From positions 45,239 through 109,238 of the forward strand of contig DAOPBR010000003.1 of the NCBI GenBank assembly GCA_035395685.1: a stretch of DNA of 64,000 nucleotides, given 5' to 3'. The stretch's first letter is position 1; every line of letters begins with the position of its first letter. Below, one piece after another: positions 8,225-17,126 of this stretch. The translations under genes were made by a program, and so were the position numbers. Origin of the DNA: JAKJGA01 sp029554345. Its GTDB lineage: Bacteria > Spirochaetota > UBA4802 > JAFGJZ01. A model generated the notes under the pieces. That model was not told the DNA's origin. It worked only from the letters and a program-made list of their open reading frames with translations, and ran no database searches.

Positions 8225-8998
8225 ATGAAAAAAGCAGCGATAATCGGAGCAGGAAGAATAAGCAGAATTATTCTTGAAGGTCTCAAAAGAAAGAATGAAA
8301 TGTTTGAAGCGGTTAATGTATTCGATATTAATCAGCAAGCGGCGCAAAGTATTAAGGAAATAGTTCCTTCTGCAGAAGTATTTAAGTCTGCGAAGGAAGC
8401 TGTAAGCGGGGCAGATATTGTTTTTTTGGCGGTTCACCCGCCTGTTTTTGCTGAAACCGCAAATGAATTATCGGGTGTTCTGAAGTCAGATACAGTGTTA
8501 TTGTCACTTGTTCCTAAAATACGGATTTCAAAAACTATTGAATCCTTCGGCGGATTACAAAATGTGGCGAGAATGAATCCTAATGCTCCGTCAATAGTAA
8601 ATGCCGGTTATAATCCGATATCTTTTTCTGAAGGATTTGACAGCGCTAAAAAGATAGAATTAATCAAGAAGCTGTCAGTACTGGGAAATATGCCTGAAGT
8701 TAAAGATGACCTGATTGAGGCATATGCTGTAATAACGGCTATGGGTTATACTTACTTGGATTATCAGTTAGCTGAACTTTTTGATCTTGCCAAAGAATTC
8801 GGGATTAGCGAGAATGAAGCCCGTGATGCAATTCAGAAGCTTGCCGAGGGAACTGCAAAGGGTGTAACGGCAGAGAATAGAGTTCAATATGATTTTCTGA
8901 ATCTTGTTCCTGTTAGACCGCTTTCAGGTATTGAAGAAAATGTAAAGAATGAGTACCGTGAAAAACTTAGAGAAAGATTTAAGATGCTTACTAATTAA
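8225..8998 (+). CDS. ProC-like NAD(P)-dependent reductase (pyrroline-5-carboxylate reductase superfamily)
   Basis: 257 residues. N-terminal Rossmann motif AAIIGAGRISRIILEGL, then IVFLAVHPPVF and TVLLSLVPKIRISKTIESFGG, followed by RMNPNAPSIVNAG, equivalent to the RxMPNxP segment of ProC. The C-terminal helical region (VITAMGYTYLDYQLAELFDLA) replaces the usual SGxGPAY motif, so it may not be a true proline biosynthesis enzyme. A near-perfect Shine-Dalgarno (AAAGGAGGT) precedes the ATG. Its pairing with arsR through a shared operator suggests a stress- or metal-linked oxidoreductase. Substrate unknown. Confidence 0.7.
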   Translation: MKKAAIIGAGRISRIILEGLKRKNEMFEAVNVFDINQQAAQSIKEIVPSAEVFKSAKEAVSGADIVFLAVHPPVFAETANELSGVLKSDTVLLSLVPKIRISKTIESFGGLQNVARMNPNAPSIVNAGYNPISFSEGFDSAKKIELIKKLSVLGNMPEVKDDLIEAYAVITAMGYTYLDYQLAELFDLAKEFGISENEARDAIQKLAEGTAKGVTAENRVQYDFLNLVPVRPLSGIEENVKNEYREKLRERFKMLTN

Positions 8999-9023
8999 TG
9001 ATATGATCGATATCATTAATTAG
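8991..9023. repeat. 14-bp perfect inverted repeat over the stop codon
   Basis: Arms CTAATTAATGATAT and ATATCATTAATTAG flank a 5-nt GATCG loop. The repeat includes the last codons and stop of the ProC-like gene. It has no T-run and a true terminator follows within 10 bp, so this may be an mRNA-stabilising hairpin or a protein-binding site. Confidence 0.55.
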
Positions 9024-9032
9024 TGATGCGGT

Positions 9033-9066
9033 AATAAAAACTCTCCTAAAAAGGGGAGTTTTTATT
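9033..9066 (+). terminator. Rho-independent terminator after the ProC-like gene
   Basis: A 14-bp stem with one mismatch (AATAAAAACTCTCC and GGGGAGTTTTTATT) around a TAAAAA loop. It has As before and Ts after, so it may work in both directions. Confidence 0.75.
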
Positions 9067-9125
9067 ATAAGAGAATAAGCTTTAAACTCCGATAATGAAG
9101 AGACTGTTTTTTTCGGAAGGATTTT

Positions 9126-9884
9126 ATGATTAGAAAATATTTCTTGGTTTTTCTTGCTCTCTTTTCGTTTCCTATATTTGCTGAAGATGAAGAAATATCA
9201 GCCGGAATTTATACGATAAATTCACCGACTGCATTTACATTGCCGAGAGCTGGATTTGACGTGTCGATGCTGGCTTATGACCGCGGAGGAATGGAGTTTA
9301 AGACAATAGTCGGTGTTCATGACGCTATTTTTATAGGTGTTTCACTTGATGTTGATCATGCAGTCGGAAAGGAAAAAGCTGACGCAAATACTCCGGGAGT
9401 AGTGGCTAAACTGAAACTCACCGACGGATGGGATTCCTTTCCTATATCGATTGCGCTCGGTTATGATTCATTTTATATCGGTGCATACGGTAAAGTTGAA
9501 AGCAGCGGAAGACGCAATGAATATGCATCATCGAAATACAATAGAAAGATTTGCGGTCCGTATTTTGCAATTACCAAACCGCTGTTTGCATTCGGTTCAG
9601 AGCAGTATCTGACTTTCGGCATGCGTCTTCCGGTTCAGCCTGATTACGTACCGAAAGATGCTACATATTTTGCATCGCTTGATATTCCGCTTGGAACTAT
9701 GTTTGCTTTTAAGGCAGAAGGCGAAAAGGTGTACTATAATTTTAAAAGGAAAGAAGAATGGCTTGGAAATCTGGGGTTAAAGATGAATTTTACTCCGAAT
9801 GCAGGAGTCATGCTTGCAGTAATTTTTCAGGACGATGAAACTCCGTGCCGGATTCTGAAGGTCGAATATGCTTCATCATTTTAA
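9126..9884 (+). CDS. Exported beta-barrel-like protein, unknown function
   Basis: 252 residues with a clear signal peptide (MIRKYFLVFLALFSFPIFA then EDEE). The remainder shows alternating polar/aromatic strands (DAIFIGVSLDVDHAVG, FPISIALGYDSFYIGAYG, GVMLAVIFQDDE) and ends in Phe, typical of an outer-membrane beta-barrel. The N-terminal motif INSPTAFTLPRAGFDVSMLAYDRGGMEF resembles the start of YjbH-type or similar spirochaetal barrels. It overlaps the next gene by 17 bases, suggesting coupling with the DUF192 lipoprotein and hflX. Confidence 0.6.
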   Translation: MIRKYFLVFLALFSFPIFAEDEEISAGIYTINSPTAFTLPRAGFDVSMLAYDRGGMEFKTIVGVHDAIFIGVSLDVDHAVGKEKADANTPGVVAKLKLTDGWDSFPISIALGYDSFYIGAYGKVESSGRRNEYASSKYNRKICGPYFAITKPLFAFGSEQYLTFGMRLPVQPDYVPKDATYFASLDIPLGTMFAFKAEGEKVYYNFKRKEEWLGNLGLKMNFTPNAGVMLAVIFQDDETPCRILKVEYASSF

Positions 9885-10320
9885 TAAAACATTTTTGTGT
9901 CTGATAATTCTATCATGCGGAACTTTGTTCTCTATGGAGAAACGTATTATATCCGTCAGAAATTCATCTGGTGCAGTAATTAAAATTCAGGTTGAAATTG
10001 CACAGAACAATGCCGAGCGGACCAGAGGTTTGATGGGCAGATCGGGTTTAGATTCAGGTTCAGGAATGCTTTTCATTTTTCCGCGTGAACAGTATCTGAA
10101 TTTCTGGATGAAGAATGTTTCTTTTCCTTTGAGTATTGCATATATTGATTCAAAAGGAAAAATTCTTCAGATAACTGACATGAAGGAAAATAATGATGTT
10201 CTGACATATCCTTCCAGAAATCCTGCCAGATACGCGCTTGAAGTAAATAAAGGTTTTTTTGAAAAGAATCAGATCGTCGAAGGTTGTTTTGTCGACATCA
10301 GATCATACGGAAATAAATGA
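9868..10320 (+). CDS. DUF192 family protein, probable lipoprotein
   Basis: 150 residues with an N-terminal hydrophobic stretch ending in a lipobox-like LILSC-G (Cys17). The DUF192 (PF02643) core is clear: VEIAQNNAERTRGLMGR, GMLFIFPREQYLNFWMKNVSFPLSIAYID, and YALEVNKGFFEKNQIVEG. Function of the family is unknown; members are small exported single-domain proteins. It begins inside the preceding barrel gene and its stop overlaps hflX by 4 bases (ATGA). Confidence 0.85.
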   Translation: MLHHFNKTFLCLIILSCGTLFSMEKRIISVRNSSGAVIKIQVEIAQNNAERTRGLMGRSGLDSGSGMLFIFPREQYLNFWMKNVSFPLSIAYIDSKGKILQITDMKENNDVLTYPSRNPARYALEVNKGFFEKNQIVEGCFVDIRSYGNK

Positions 10321-11384
10321 AAAAAGAAAAGATCATTCTTGTCGGATTGATAGGAACTTCCAACGAAAAAACTGCTGCGGAGTATTCGATTTCAGAATTG
10401 TCCGAACTTGTAAAAACAACCGGGGGAGATGTTGTTTCCTCCTTCATTATTAAAAAAATGAGTATTGATCCGGCGCATATCATCGGAAGCGGGTGGCTTG
10501 AGACGATTAAAAAAGAGGCTGAGGATAAATCCGCTGACGCCGTTGTATTTGATATTAATAACATAAAAGCCGTTCAGTATAACAATATAGAGAAATATTT
10601 AGACATAAAGGTATTATCGCGCTGTGATGTAATTCTTGATATTTTTGCCTTACGCGCTTCGAGTGCGGAGGCCAAGATTCAGGTCGAACTAGCACAGTTG
10701 AATAACATGCTCCCGAGAATCCGCGGAAAAGGAATGGTTCTTTCAAGACTCGGGGGAGGAATAGGAACCCGCGGACCCGGCGAAACAAAACTTGAAACTG
10801 ATAGACGCCACATTCAGCGCAAAATTCATAAACTGAATGAGAGCCTTAAAGCTATTGAGAAAACACGCTCATTGAAAAGAAAATCGCGTGAAAATGCCGT
10901 TAAAGTTGCTGTTGCCGGTTATACTAATGCAGGCAAATCATCACTTGTTTCATTGCTTTCAAAGAAAAATCTTTTCATTGAAAACAGACTTTTCGCTACG
11001 CTGGATTCATTTACCAGGGAAGTGTATATTTCTGATGACCGTAAAGTTCTGCTTACTGATACGGTCGGATTCATCCGCAATCTTCCGGCAACTCTTGTTA
11101 AAGCTTTCCGTTCGACATTTGAGGAAATATTATTTTCCGACATGGTAATTCATTTGATTGATTCATCAAATCCTAATTATTCGGAATGCATCAAGACTGT
11201 TGATGATGAACTTGCAGAAATCGGTTATACCGGAAAAGTGATAAAAGTATTCAATAAAACTGATTTAGCGGATAGTGAACTTCTTCATAAAATCAGCCTG
11301 GAATTTCCAGATGCCGTTTTTTGTTCAGTTAAAGAAAAAACAGGAATAGACGCTGTTAAAACTATGATTTCGGCTTTGTTTTAA
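10317..11384 (+). CDS. hflX: Ribosome-splitting GTPase HflX
   Basis: 355 residues. The HflX signature GGIGTRGPGETKLETDRRHI is present (about residues 142-161), followed by the GTPase motifs G1 AGYTNAGKSSL, G3 DTVGFIRNLP and G4 NKTD. HflX binds the 50S subunit and splits stalled 70S ribosomes. The N-terminal domain (IIGSGWLETIKKEAEDKSADAVVFD, in two parts) is intact and the C-terminal tail is shorter than in E. coli. Translationally coupled to the DUF192 gene by an ATGA overlap. Confidence 0.93.
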   Translation: MKKEKIILVGLIGTSNEKTAAEYSISELSELVKTTGGDVVSSFIIKKMSIDPAHIIGSGWLETIKKEAEDKSADAVVFDINNIKAVQYNNIEKYLDIKVLSRCDVILDIFALRASSAEAKIQVELAQLNNMLPRIRGKGMVLSRLGGGIGTRGPGETKLETDRRHIQRKIHKLNESLKAIEKTRSLKRKSRENAVKVAVAGYTNAGKSSLVSLLSKKNLFIENRLFATLDSFTREVYISDDRKVLLTDTVGFIRNLPATLVKAFRSTFEEILFSDMVIHLIDSSNPNYSECIKTVDDELAEIGYTGKVIKVFNKTDLADSELLHKISLEFPDAVFCSVKEKTGIDAVKTMISALF

Positions 11385-11454
11385 TTATTAATAAGGTACA
11401 ACATTATTTTTCTTATAAGCATGGTTTAATAAAGAAATTTGTAACAAAAAAGAC

Positions 11455-11482
11455 TTGAATTATACTTACTAATGCGGATAAT
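11455..11482 (+). promoter_or_regulatory. Promoter of the outer-membrane protein gene
   Basis: TTGAAT (11455-11460), 16-bp spacer, GATAAT (11477-11482). The start codon follows about 30 bp later with a GGAGGA ribosome-binding site. Confidence 0.5.
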
Positions 11483-11518
11483 TCCGTATCCCAAAAGGAT
11501 AATATTATGGAGGAAAGA

Positions 11519-12157
11519 ATGAGAAAAGTTTTTTTTGCGGCAGTTGCCGTACTATTGGTTTCAGGAAGCAGTGCTCTTTATTCACAGGGCCTTGAGGCAG
11601 GTTCGGTTAAATTCGGTCTCTATGGAGGAGGCGGGGTGAATTATGCAGCAGGTGAAGCTACAGGAAATGCTGAATCTGCTGCTGCGGGTTCATATTTTTT
11701 CGGTGTTAACGGTTTTTATAATATTTCTGATACAGGTTCGCTTTTTGCCGGTTTGGAATATTCTTACCGCCCTTACAAATTGGATTATGACAACGTTTTT
11801 GGAGAATATACTACGACATTAAAAGCAAAATTTATGGATGTTAATTTAGGATACCGTTTTACAAACTTTCAGGGTTTTTATTTTGATGCAGGTCTCTTTA
11901 TCGGGACTCCTATGGGTAAATGGAAAACTAAAACCAGCGGTGATATTTCCGGGTCAGGTGAAGCTGAAAACAGTGACACTAAAACCGAAGTAGGACTTAT
12001 GGTAGGTGCAGGATACCTTGTTCCTATAGCGGAGACAGCTGATTTAAATATTGGTGTTCTTCTTAAGAGATCATTTAAAAATGGATATGATGATAGTTAT
12101 ACTAAACTTAAATCCCAGCTTTTTGCAGTAAAAGCCGGTGTAGAGATGAAATTCTAA
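11519..12157 (+). CDS. Outer-membrane beta-barrel protein (OmpW/OmpA-barrel size)
   Basis: 212 residues from the ATG at 11519; the in-frame ATG at 11507 overlaps the GGAGGA Shine-Dalgarno and is not preferred. Signal peptide MRKVFFAAVAVLLVSGSSALYSQG, then about eight amphipathic strands (SVKFGLYGGGGVNYA, GSLFAGLEYSYRPY, KFMDVNLGYRF, FYFDAGLFIG, EVGLMVGAGYLVP, LNIGVLLKRSF) and a C-terminal VEMKF, the terminal-Phe signal recognised by the BAM complex. Family and ligand unknown. Single-gene unit between a promoter and a hairpin. Confidence 0.75.
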   Translation: MRKVFFAAVAVLLVSGSSALYSQGLEAGSVKFGLYGGGGVNYAAGEATGNAESAAAGSYFFGVNGFYNISDTGSLFAGLEYSYRPYKLDYDNVFGEYTTTLKAKFMDVNLGYRFTNFQGFYFDAGLFIGTPMGKWKTKTSGDISGSGEAENSDTKTEVGLMVGAGYLVPIAETADLNIGVLLKRSFKNGYDDSYTKLKSQLFAVKAGVEMKF

Positions 12158-12164
12158 TGAAATA

Positions 12165-12185
12165 CGGCGGAGTTTTACTCCGCCG
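12165..12185 (+). terminator. GC-rich hairpin after the barrel gene
   Basis: Perfect 9-bp stem CGGCGGAGT / ACTCCGCCG with a TTT loop, 8 bp after the stop. The T-run is poor, so it may terminate weakly or protect the mRNA. Confidence 0.5.
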
Positions 12186-12246
12186 GTATTAAACCTCTTT
12201 CAAGCTCATTTTTGTGCCATTATTACCCCTTAAAGCCGAATTTTCC

Positions 12247-12274
12247 TTGACAAGCTCAAATATATGATTATTTT
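12247..12274 (+). promoter_or_regulatory. Probable coaD promoter
   Basis: A perfect TTGACA (12247-12252) followed after 16 bp by TATTTT (12269-12274), 27 bp before the coaD start. Confidence 0.5.
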
Positions 12275-12300
12275 AAAACAGTCTGACTGGTAGAGGACTG

Positions 12301-12783
12301 ATGATAATAGGAATATATCCCGGTACGTTTGATCCATTGACGAATGGCCATATGGATATAATAAGAAGAGGACTCAGGTTGTGTGACCGTTTAATTATTG
12401 CGGTTGCGGTAAACCTTTTAAAAAAGCCGCTTTTCTCTGTTGAGGAGAGGCTTGAAATGATTTCTGATTCGTGCAAAGATTTGGGTAATATCGAAGCAGT
12501 TTCTTTTAACGGGCTTCTTGTAGATTATTGCAAAGAAAATGGAGTGAATTTTATCATACGCGGAGTCAGAGATTCCGCCGATTTCGGCTATGAGCGCTCT
12601 ATGGCGCTGATGAACCGGAGACTTCCAGGTGCTCTTGAAACCGTATTTATGGTTTCGGACGGGGAAAGTCATTTTTTATCTTCAAGCATGATTAGAGAAA
12701 TCGCTTTTCTTGGCGGTGATGTATCCGCTTTCCTTCCTTCAAATGTCCTTCCTTTCCTTAATCGGAAGACCTCTCAGGCTTAA
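12301..12783 (+). CDS. coaD: Phosphopantetheine adenylyltransferase
   Basis: 160 residues, the normal family length. Transfers AMP from ATP to 4'-phosphopantetheine, giving dephospho-CoA in CoA synthesis. Nucleotidyltransferase motifs: GIYPGTFDPLTNGHMDIIRR (the T/HxGH motif, residues 4-23), FIIRGVRDSADFGYE (about 86-100) and the ATP-binding SSSMIRE (about 128-134). Preceded by its own promoter and followed after 53 bp by rny. Confidence 0.95.
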   Translation: MIIGIYPGTFDPLTNGHMDIIRRGLRLCDRLIIAVAVNLLKKPLFSVEERLEMISDSCKDLGNIEAVSFNGLLVDYCKENGVNFIIRGVRDSADFGYERSMALMNRRLPGALETVFMVSDGESHFLSSSMIREIAFLGGDVSAFLPSNVLPFLNRKTSQA

Positions 12784-12836
12784 CAGCTTATATTAGCTGT
12801 TAGTTAACAAAGAAATTAATCGGTTGAGGGGGAACT

Positions 12837-14366
12837 ATGAATATCGGAATTATCCTCCTGGTTTCTGTTGCTACTGGTGTTGTAGGGTATATGGCAAGGT
12901 CGTATCTCGGCAAAATCAGGTTAAGATCTTCGGAGGCTCAGGCTCAAAGAATTATTCAGGATGCTAAAAGAGAGGCTGAGGCAAAACGTAAAGAATTGCT
13001 TCTCGAAGCCAAGGATCAGCTTCTTCAGGAAAAGAATCTTCTTGAAAAAGAAATGCGTGAGAGACGTCAGGAAATCGCAAACATAGAAAAACGATACATG
13101 CAGAAGGAAGAGAATCTTGACGCTAAAGTTAATCAGGTTGAGAAACGTGAAAAAGAAATTGAAACCAGAGAGTCGGATGTATCTGAAAAAGAAGCCGAAC
13201 TCACAAAGGAATTCGAACGTTATTTGAAAGAGCTTGAGCGCATCTCGGGTCTGACACAGGATCAGGCAAAAGCTCAGCTTATGAAATCGCTTGAAGATAA
13301 TGCCAGATTTGAAGCTTTAAAGATTGTAAACAAGATAGAAGAAGAAGCGAGAAGATCGGCAGATAAAAAAGCCAAAGATATCGTAATTCAGTCCATTCAG
13401 CGCAATGTGACAGAATTTACTTCAGAAAATACCGTTACAGCAGTGACATTGCCTTCTGATGACATGAAGGGAAGAATCATCGGACGTGAAGGACGTAATA
13501 TCCGTACACTCGAGTCTCTCACCGGAGTGGATATGATCATCGATGACACTCCTGAGGTGGTTGTCATTTCGGGTTATGATCCAGTCAGAAGAGAAATCGC
13601 GCGGCTTGCACTTGAAAGACTTATTCAGAACGGGCGCATTCATCCTGCCCGTATCGAAGAGGTTGTTGAAAAAGTCAAACTTGAACTTGAAGAAAGCATG
13701 GTTGATGAAGGAGAAAAGTACGCGTTTGAACTCGGAATACCGGGTTTGAGCAGAGATGCTCTTCTTCACGTCGGAAAATTAAAGTATAGAACAAGTTATG
13801 GACAGAATGTTTTAAGTCACAGCATTGAAGTTGCGAATATCGCTGCAATCATGGCCGGTGAGCTTAAGCTTGATGTCCAGGTTGCTAAACGCGCCGGTCT
13901 TCTTCACGACATCGGAAAAGTAGCTGTTGTAGAAGGTGAAGGTTCGCATGCGCTTATCGGTGCCGACATGGCAAAGAAATACGGCGAAAGCGAGAAGGTT
14001 GTCAATATAATTGCTTCTCACCATAATGATAAGGAACCGGAGTCTTTTGAAGCTCTTATCATTCAGGTCGCTGATGCGATTTCAGCATCACGTCCCGGAG
14101 CAAGAAGAGAATCTCTTGAAAATTATGTTAAACGTCTTGAAGATCTTGAAAACATTGCTACAAGCTTCAAAGGTGTTGAGAAATGTTTTGCTATTCAGGC
14201 CGGACGTGAGATTAGGGTTCTTGTCTCTAATGATCTTGTAAGTGACGAGCGTGCACAGATTCTAGCTCGCGAAGTTGCCGGAAGAATTGAAAATGAACTC
14301 AAATATCCCGGTATAGTCAGAGTTACAGTTATCAGAGAAACAAGAGCTGTTGAGTTCGCGAAGTAA
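12837..14366 (+). CDS. rny: Ribonuclease Y
   Basis: 509 residues: an N-terminal membrane anchor (IGIILLVSVATGVVGYMA), a long charged coiled coil (about 30-165), a KH domain (GRIIGREGRNIRTLESLTGVD, about 212-232) and an HD domain with LLHDIGK and SHHND metal ligands. RNase Y is the membrane-bound endonuclease that starts mRNA decay in many Gram-positives and spirochaetes. A strong GAGGGGGAACT Shine-Dalgarno precedes the ATG. A perfect hairpin terminator follows. Confidence 0.95.
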   Translation: MNIGIILLVSVATGVVGYMARSYLGKIRLRSSEAQAQRIIQDAKREAEAKRKELLLEAKDQLLQEKNLLEKEMRERRQEIANIEKRYMQKEENLDAKVNQVEKREKEIETRESDVSEKEAELTKEFERYLKELERISGLTQDQAKAQLMKSLEDNARFEALKIVNKIEEEARRSADKKAKDIVIQSIQRNVTEFTSENTVTAVTLPSDDMKGRIIGREGRNIRTLESLTGVDMIIDDTPEVVVISGYDPVRREIARLALERLIQNGRIHPARIEEVVEKVKLELEESMVDEGEKYAFELGIPGLSRDALLHVGKLKYRTSYGQNVLSHSIEVANIAAIMAGELKLDVQVAKRAGLLHDIGKVAVVEGEGSHALIGADMAKKYGESEKVVNIIASHHNDKEPESFEALIIQVADAISASRPGARRESLENYVKRLEDLENIATSFKGVEKCFAIQAGREIRVLVSNDLVSDERAQILAREVAGRIENELKYPGIVRVTVIRETRAVEFAK

Positions 14367-14370
14367 TTTC

Positions 14371-14404
14371 AAAGTTCACTCCGTCATTTGTCGGAGTGAA
14401 CTTT
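14371..14404 (+). terminator. Terminator between rny and dxs
   Basis: Perfect 13-bp stem AAAGTTCACTCCG / CGGAGTGAACTTT with loop TCATTTGT, starting 5 bp after the rny stop. The tail is a short T-run. Confidence 0.8.
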
Positions 14405-14429
14405 TAACTATATCAATGGGAGAATTCCA

Positions 14430-16301
14430 TTGCTGTTAGATTCATTAAATTCTGTTGAAGATCTTCGCAAGATAAAAGTCGAGGATCTTTCTTCTCTTGC
14501 CGATCAAGTCCGCAGATACATGATTGATGTTGTCTCGAAAAACGGCGGACATCTTGCGCCTTCTTTAGGAGTTGTTGATCTTACAATAGCCCTTCATTAC
14601 GTTTTTAACACTCCGTCTGACCGTTTGATCTGGGATGTCGGTCATCAGACCTACGCTCATAAAATATTAACCGGACGCAAAAATGATTTTCTTTCACTGC
14701 GGCAATTCGAAGGTCTTAGCGGTTTTCCGAAAGTCGCAGAATCGAATTTTGATTTATATGACACGGGACATACTTCTACATCGCTTTCTCTTGCACTCGG
14801 TGAAGCTGTTGCCAGAGATCTTTCGAGAAAGAAACATCGGGTTATCGCTGTTATCGGCGACGGTGCTCTGACCGGCGGATTGGCTTTTGAAGCTCTGAAT
14901 AATATCGGTCATTTGAAAAAAGATATGATTATCATTCTAAATGATAATGAGCATTCTATTTCAAAAAATGTCGGTGCGATGTCGAAATATCTTACCGAAC
15001 TCATTTCAGGTTCGGCATATAACCGTCTTGTAAGAAAAGTCAGAAAACTGTGCAGAAAAGTTCCGGTTATTGGAAAATATTTCCCTTATCTTTATGACAG
15101 AATCAGAATGGGAATAAAGAATATATTTGTTCCTGCAAACTTTTTTGAAGATTTCGGAATACGCTATTTCGGACCCGTTGACGGTCATGATATCGAACAT
15201 ATGATTCATATTTTTAAAAGAATCAAATCAATTAATTCCGGACCAAAAGTTATTCATGTTATAACAAAAAAAGGCTATGGATATAAATTTGCGGAGAAAG
15301 AGCCTGTTCGTTTCCACGGAACACAACCGTTTGATGTTGATACCGGAAAGGAATATGGGAAAAAGAAACTTTCTTTTTCGGCAGTTGCCGGGAAAACTCT
15401 CTGTTCACTTGCGGAGAAAGACAGCCGTATAGTTGCCGTTACTGCTGCAATGTCTACCGGTACCGGTCTTGACGAATTTTCAAAAAAATATCCTTCGAAA
15501 TTTTTCGATGTCGGAATTGCCGAACAGCATGCGGTAACTTTCTGTGCGGCATTGGCAAAGAACGGATACAAACCTTATTTTGCAGTTTATTCTTCTTTTA
15601 TGCAGAGGGCATTTGATCAGCTTATTCATGATGTCGCGGTGATGAATCTTCCTTCTGTCTTTCTTATAGACAGAGCAGGAATTGTCGGAGACGACGGAGA
15701 GACTCATCATGGTTTGTTTGATGTATCAGTTTTTAAAACAATACCTAATTTTGAATTACTGATTCCTTCAGACGGAGAAGACCTGCGGGATATGATATAT
15801 TATGCAGCGAAAGCTGATCATCCGGTTGCAATACGTTATCCGCGCGGATTCTGCGGTATTGAGTCTGTTGACTGTACTAAATTCCGTAAATCAGATTTTT
15901 CACTTCCCCTCAAGCTGTCGTCTTCGAGAGATTTGGTTATTATAGCTTCTGCAGACATGAAAATCTGCGCTATGGAAGTTTCAGAATTGCTGACGTCCGC
16001 AAAAATTAAATCGGGAGTGGTATTGATACACTCTATTAATGCTCTTGATTCATCTGAATTTAGAGCGATAATTAAGAACGCGGATTTGTTTGCCGTGATA
16101 GAAAGTGAATATTCGCGAGGCGGATTATCGGAATCAATTCTTTCTATTCTTCCTGAGCAGAAACGAAGTAAAATGACAGCATCTTTCGGATTTCCACGAA
16201 AGTTTATCGAGCATGGTCCGGTAGATTTACTATATGATAAATACGGTCTTTCGCCCCAAAAAATAGCGTCAGACATAATTGAAAAGCTTAAGAAAAAATG
16301 A
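14430..16301 (+). CDS. dxs: 1-deoxy-D-xylulose-5-phosphate synthase
   Basis: Makes DXP from pyruvate and glyceraldehyde 3-phosphate with ThDP, the first step of the MEP isoprenoid pathway. 623 residues with NGGHLAPSLGVVDLTIALH, the ThDP motif GDGALTGGLAFEALNN, and the transketolase-like second half (FDVGIAEQHAVTFCAALA; DRAGIVGDDGETHHG). The start appears to be TTG at 14430, with GGGAGAA 7-12 nt upstream; no in-frame ATG fits and the protein begins MLLDSLNSVEDLRKI as expected. Its end overlaps tlyA by 4 bases. Confidence 0.93.
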   Translation: MLLDSLNSVEDLRKIKVEDLSSLADQVRRYMIDVVSKNGGHLAPSLGVVDLTIALHYVFNTPSDRLIWDVGHQTYAHKILTGRKNDFLSLRQFEGLSGFPKVAESNFDLYDTGHTSTSLSLALGEAVARDLSRKKHRVIAVIGDGALTGGLAFEALNNIGHLKKDMIIILNDNEHSISKNVGAMSKYLTELISGSAYNRLVRKVRKLCRKVPVIGKYFPYLYDRIRMGIKNIFVPANFFEDFGIRYFGPVDGHDIEHMIHIFKRIKSINSGPKVIHVITKKGYGYKFAEKEPVRFHGTQPFDVDTGKEYGKKKLSFSAVAGKTLCSLAEKDSRIVAVTAAMSTGTGLDEFSKKYPSKFFDVGIAEQHAVTFCAALAKNGYKPYFAVYSSFMQRAFDQLIHDVAVMNLPSVFLIDRAGIVGDDGETHHGLFDVSVFKTIPNFELLIPSDGEDLRDMIYYAAKADHPVAIRYPRGFCGIESVDCTKFRKSDFSLPLKLSSSRDLVIIASADMKICAMEVSELLTSAKIKSGVVLIHSINALDSSEFRAIIKNADLFAVIESEYSRGGLSESILSILPEQKRSKMTASFGFPRKFIEHGPVDLLYDKYGLSPQKIASDIIEKLKKK

Positions 16302-17092
16302 AAATCCGTCTTGATAAATATTTATTCGATGAAGGATTTTCTGACTCGCGAGAAAAAGCAAAAAATGAAATCATTGCGGGTTATGTTAAGCTTAACGGTG
16401 AAACTGTCAGAGATCCTTCTTTTATTATAAAGGATAATACCGAGATAACTATAGCCCGTCCTGAAAATATTTTTGTTTCAAGGGGCGGAGAAAAAATCAA
16501 TAAAGCTCTTAAATATTTTTCGATTGATGTCAATGAATCTGTTTGCGCTGATCTTGGAGCATCTACAGGAGGATTTACCGATTGTCTGCTTCAGCGAGGT
16601 GCAAAAAAAGTTTACGCGGTTGATGTAGGTTACGGCCAACTTGATTACCGATTGCGTACGGATAAACGTGTTGTCGTAATGGAGAGAACAAATGCGAGAA
16701 ATCTTTCTCGGGATCTTTTTGATGAAACAATAGATTTTTTTGTTTCAGATCTTTCTTTCATTTCCTTTACTAAAATATTTCCGGCTGTAAAACTTGTTTC
16801 GCCTTCTGCTCATGGAGTTTTTCTTTTGAAGCCGCAGTTCGAGTCTGAAGGGTTTGAGCTGAAAAAGGGTGTCGTCAGAAACGATGATGACAGATTAGCC
16901 ATAATAAGAAAAACTCTGAATGAACTTTGTTCAATGGGTATGCTTGTTAAAGGTTTTACCTATTCGCCGATAAAAGGTCCAAAGGGGAATATTGAATATC
17001 TGGTTCATTATTCCATGCAGAATCCTGATAAAGAATTTGATGATGATATGGTATTAAATGCTTATAACGAGTCTTTATTATTGAATGATTAA
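16298..17092 (+). CDS. tlyA: TlyA-family rRNA 2'-O-methyltransferase
   Basis: 264 residues: an N-terminal S4 RNA-binding domain (RLDKYLFDEGFSDSREKAKN, then AGYVKLNGE) and an FtsJ/RrmJ-like methyltransferase domain (CADLGASTGGFTDCLLQRGAKKVYAVDVGYGQLDYRLR in parts; SDLSFISFTKI; LLKPQFE). TlyA methylates 16S and/or 23S rRNA at C1409/C1920 in mycobacteria. The dxs-tlyA neighbourhood with an ATGA overlap is common in bacteria. The old haemolysin name is not supported by function. Confidence 0.92.
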   Translation: MKIRLDKYLFDEGFSDSREKAKNEIIAGYVKLNGETVRDPSFIIKDNTEITIARPENIFVSRGGEKINKALKYFSIDVNESVCADLGASTGGFTDCLLQRGAKKVYAVDVGYGQLDYRLRTDKRVVVMERTNARNLSRDLFDETIDFFVSDLSFISFTKIFPAVKLVSPSAHGVFLLKPQFESEGFELKKGVVRNDDDRLAIIRKTLNELCSMGMLVKGFTYSPIKGPKGNIEYLVHYSMQNPDKEFDDDMVLNAYNESLLLND

Positions 17093-17098
17093 AAATAT

Positions 17099-17120
17099 AA
17101 AGCCGCTGTTTAGCGGCTTT
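17099..17120. terminator. Shared terminator between convergent tlyA and dapL
   Basis: Stem AAAGCCGC / GCGGCTTT (8 bp) with loop TGTTTA, lying 6 bp from each stop codon. As before and Ts after suit both directions. Confidence 0.75.
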
Positions 17121-17126
17121 AAGATA

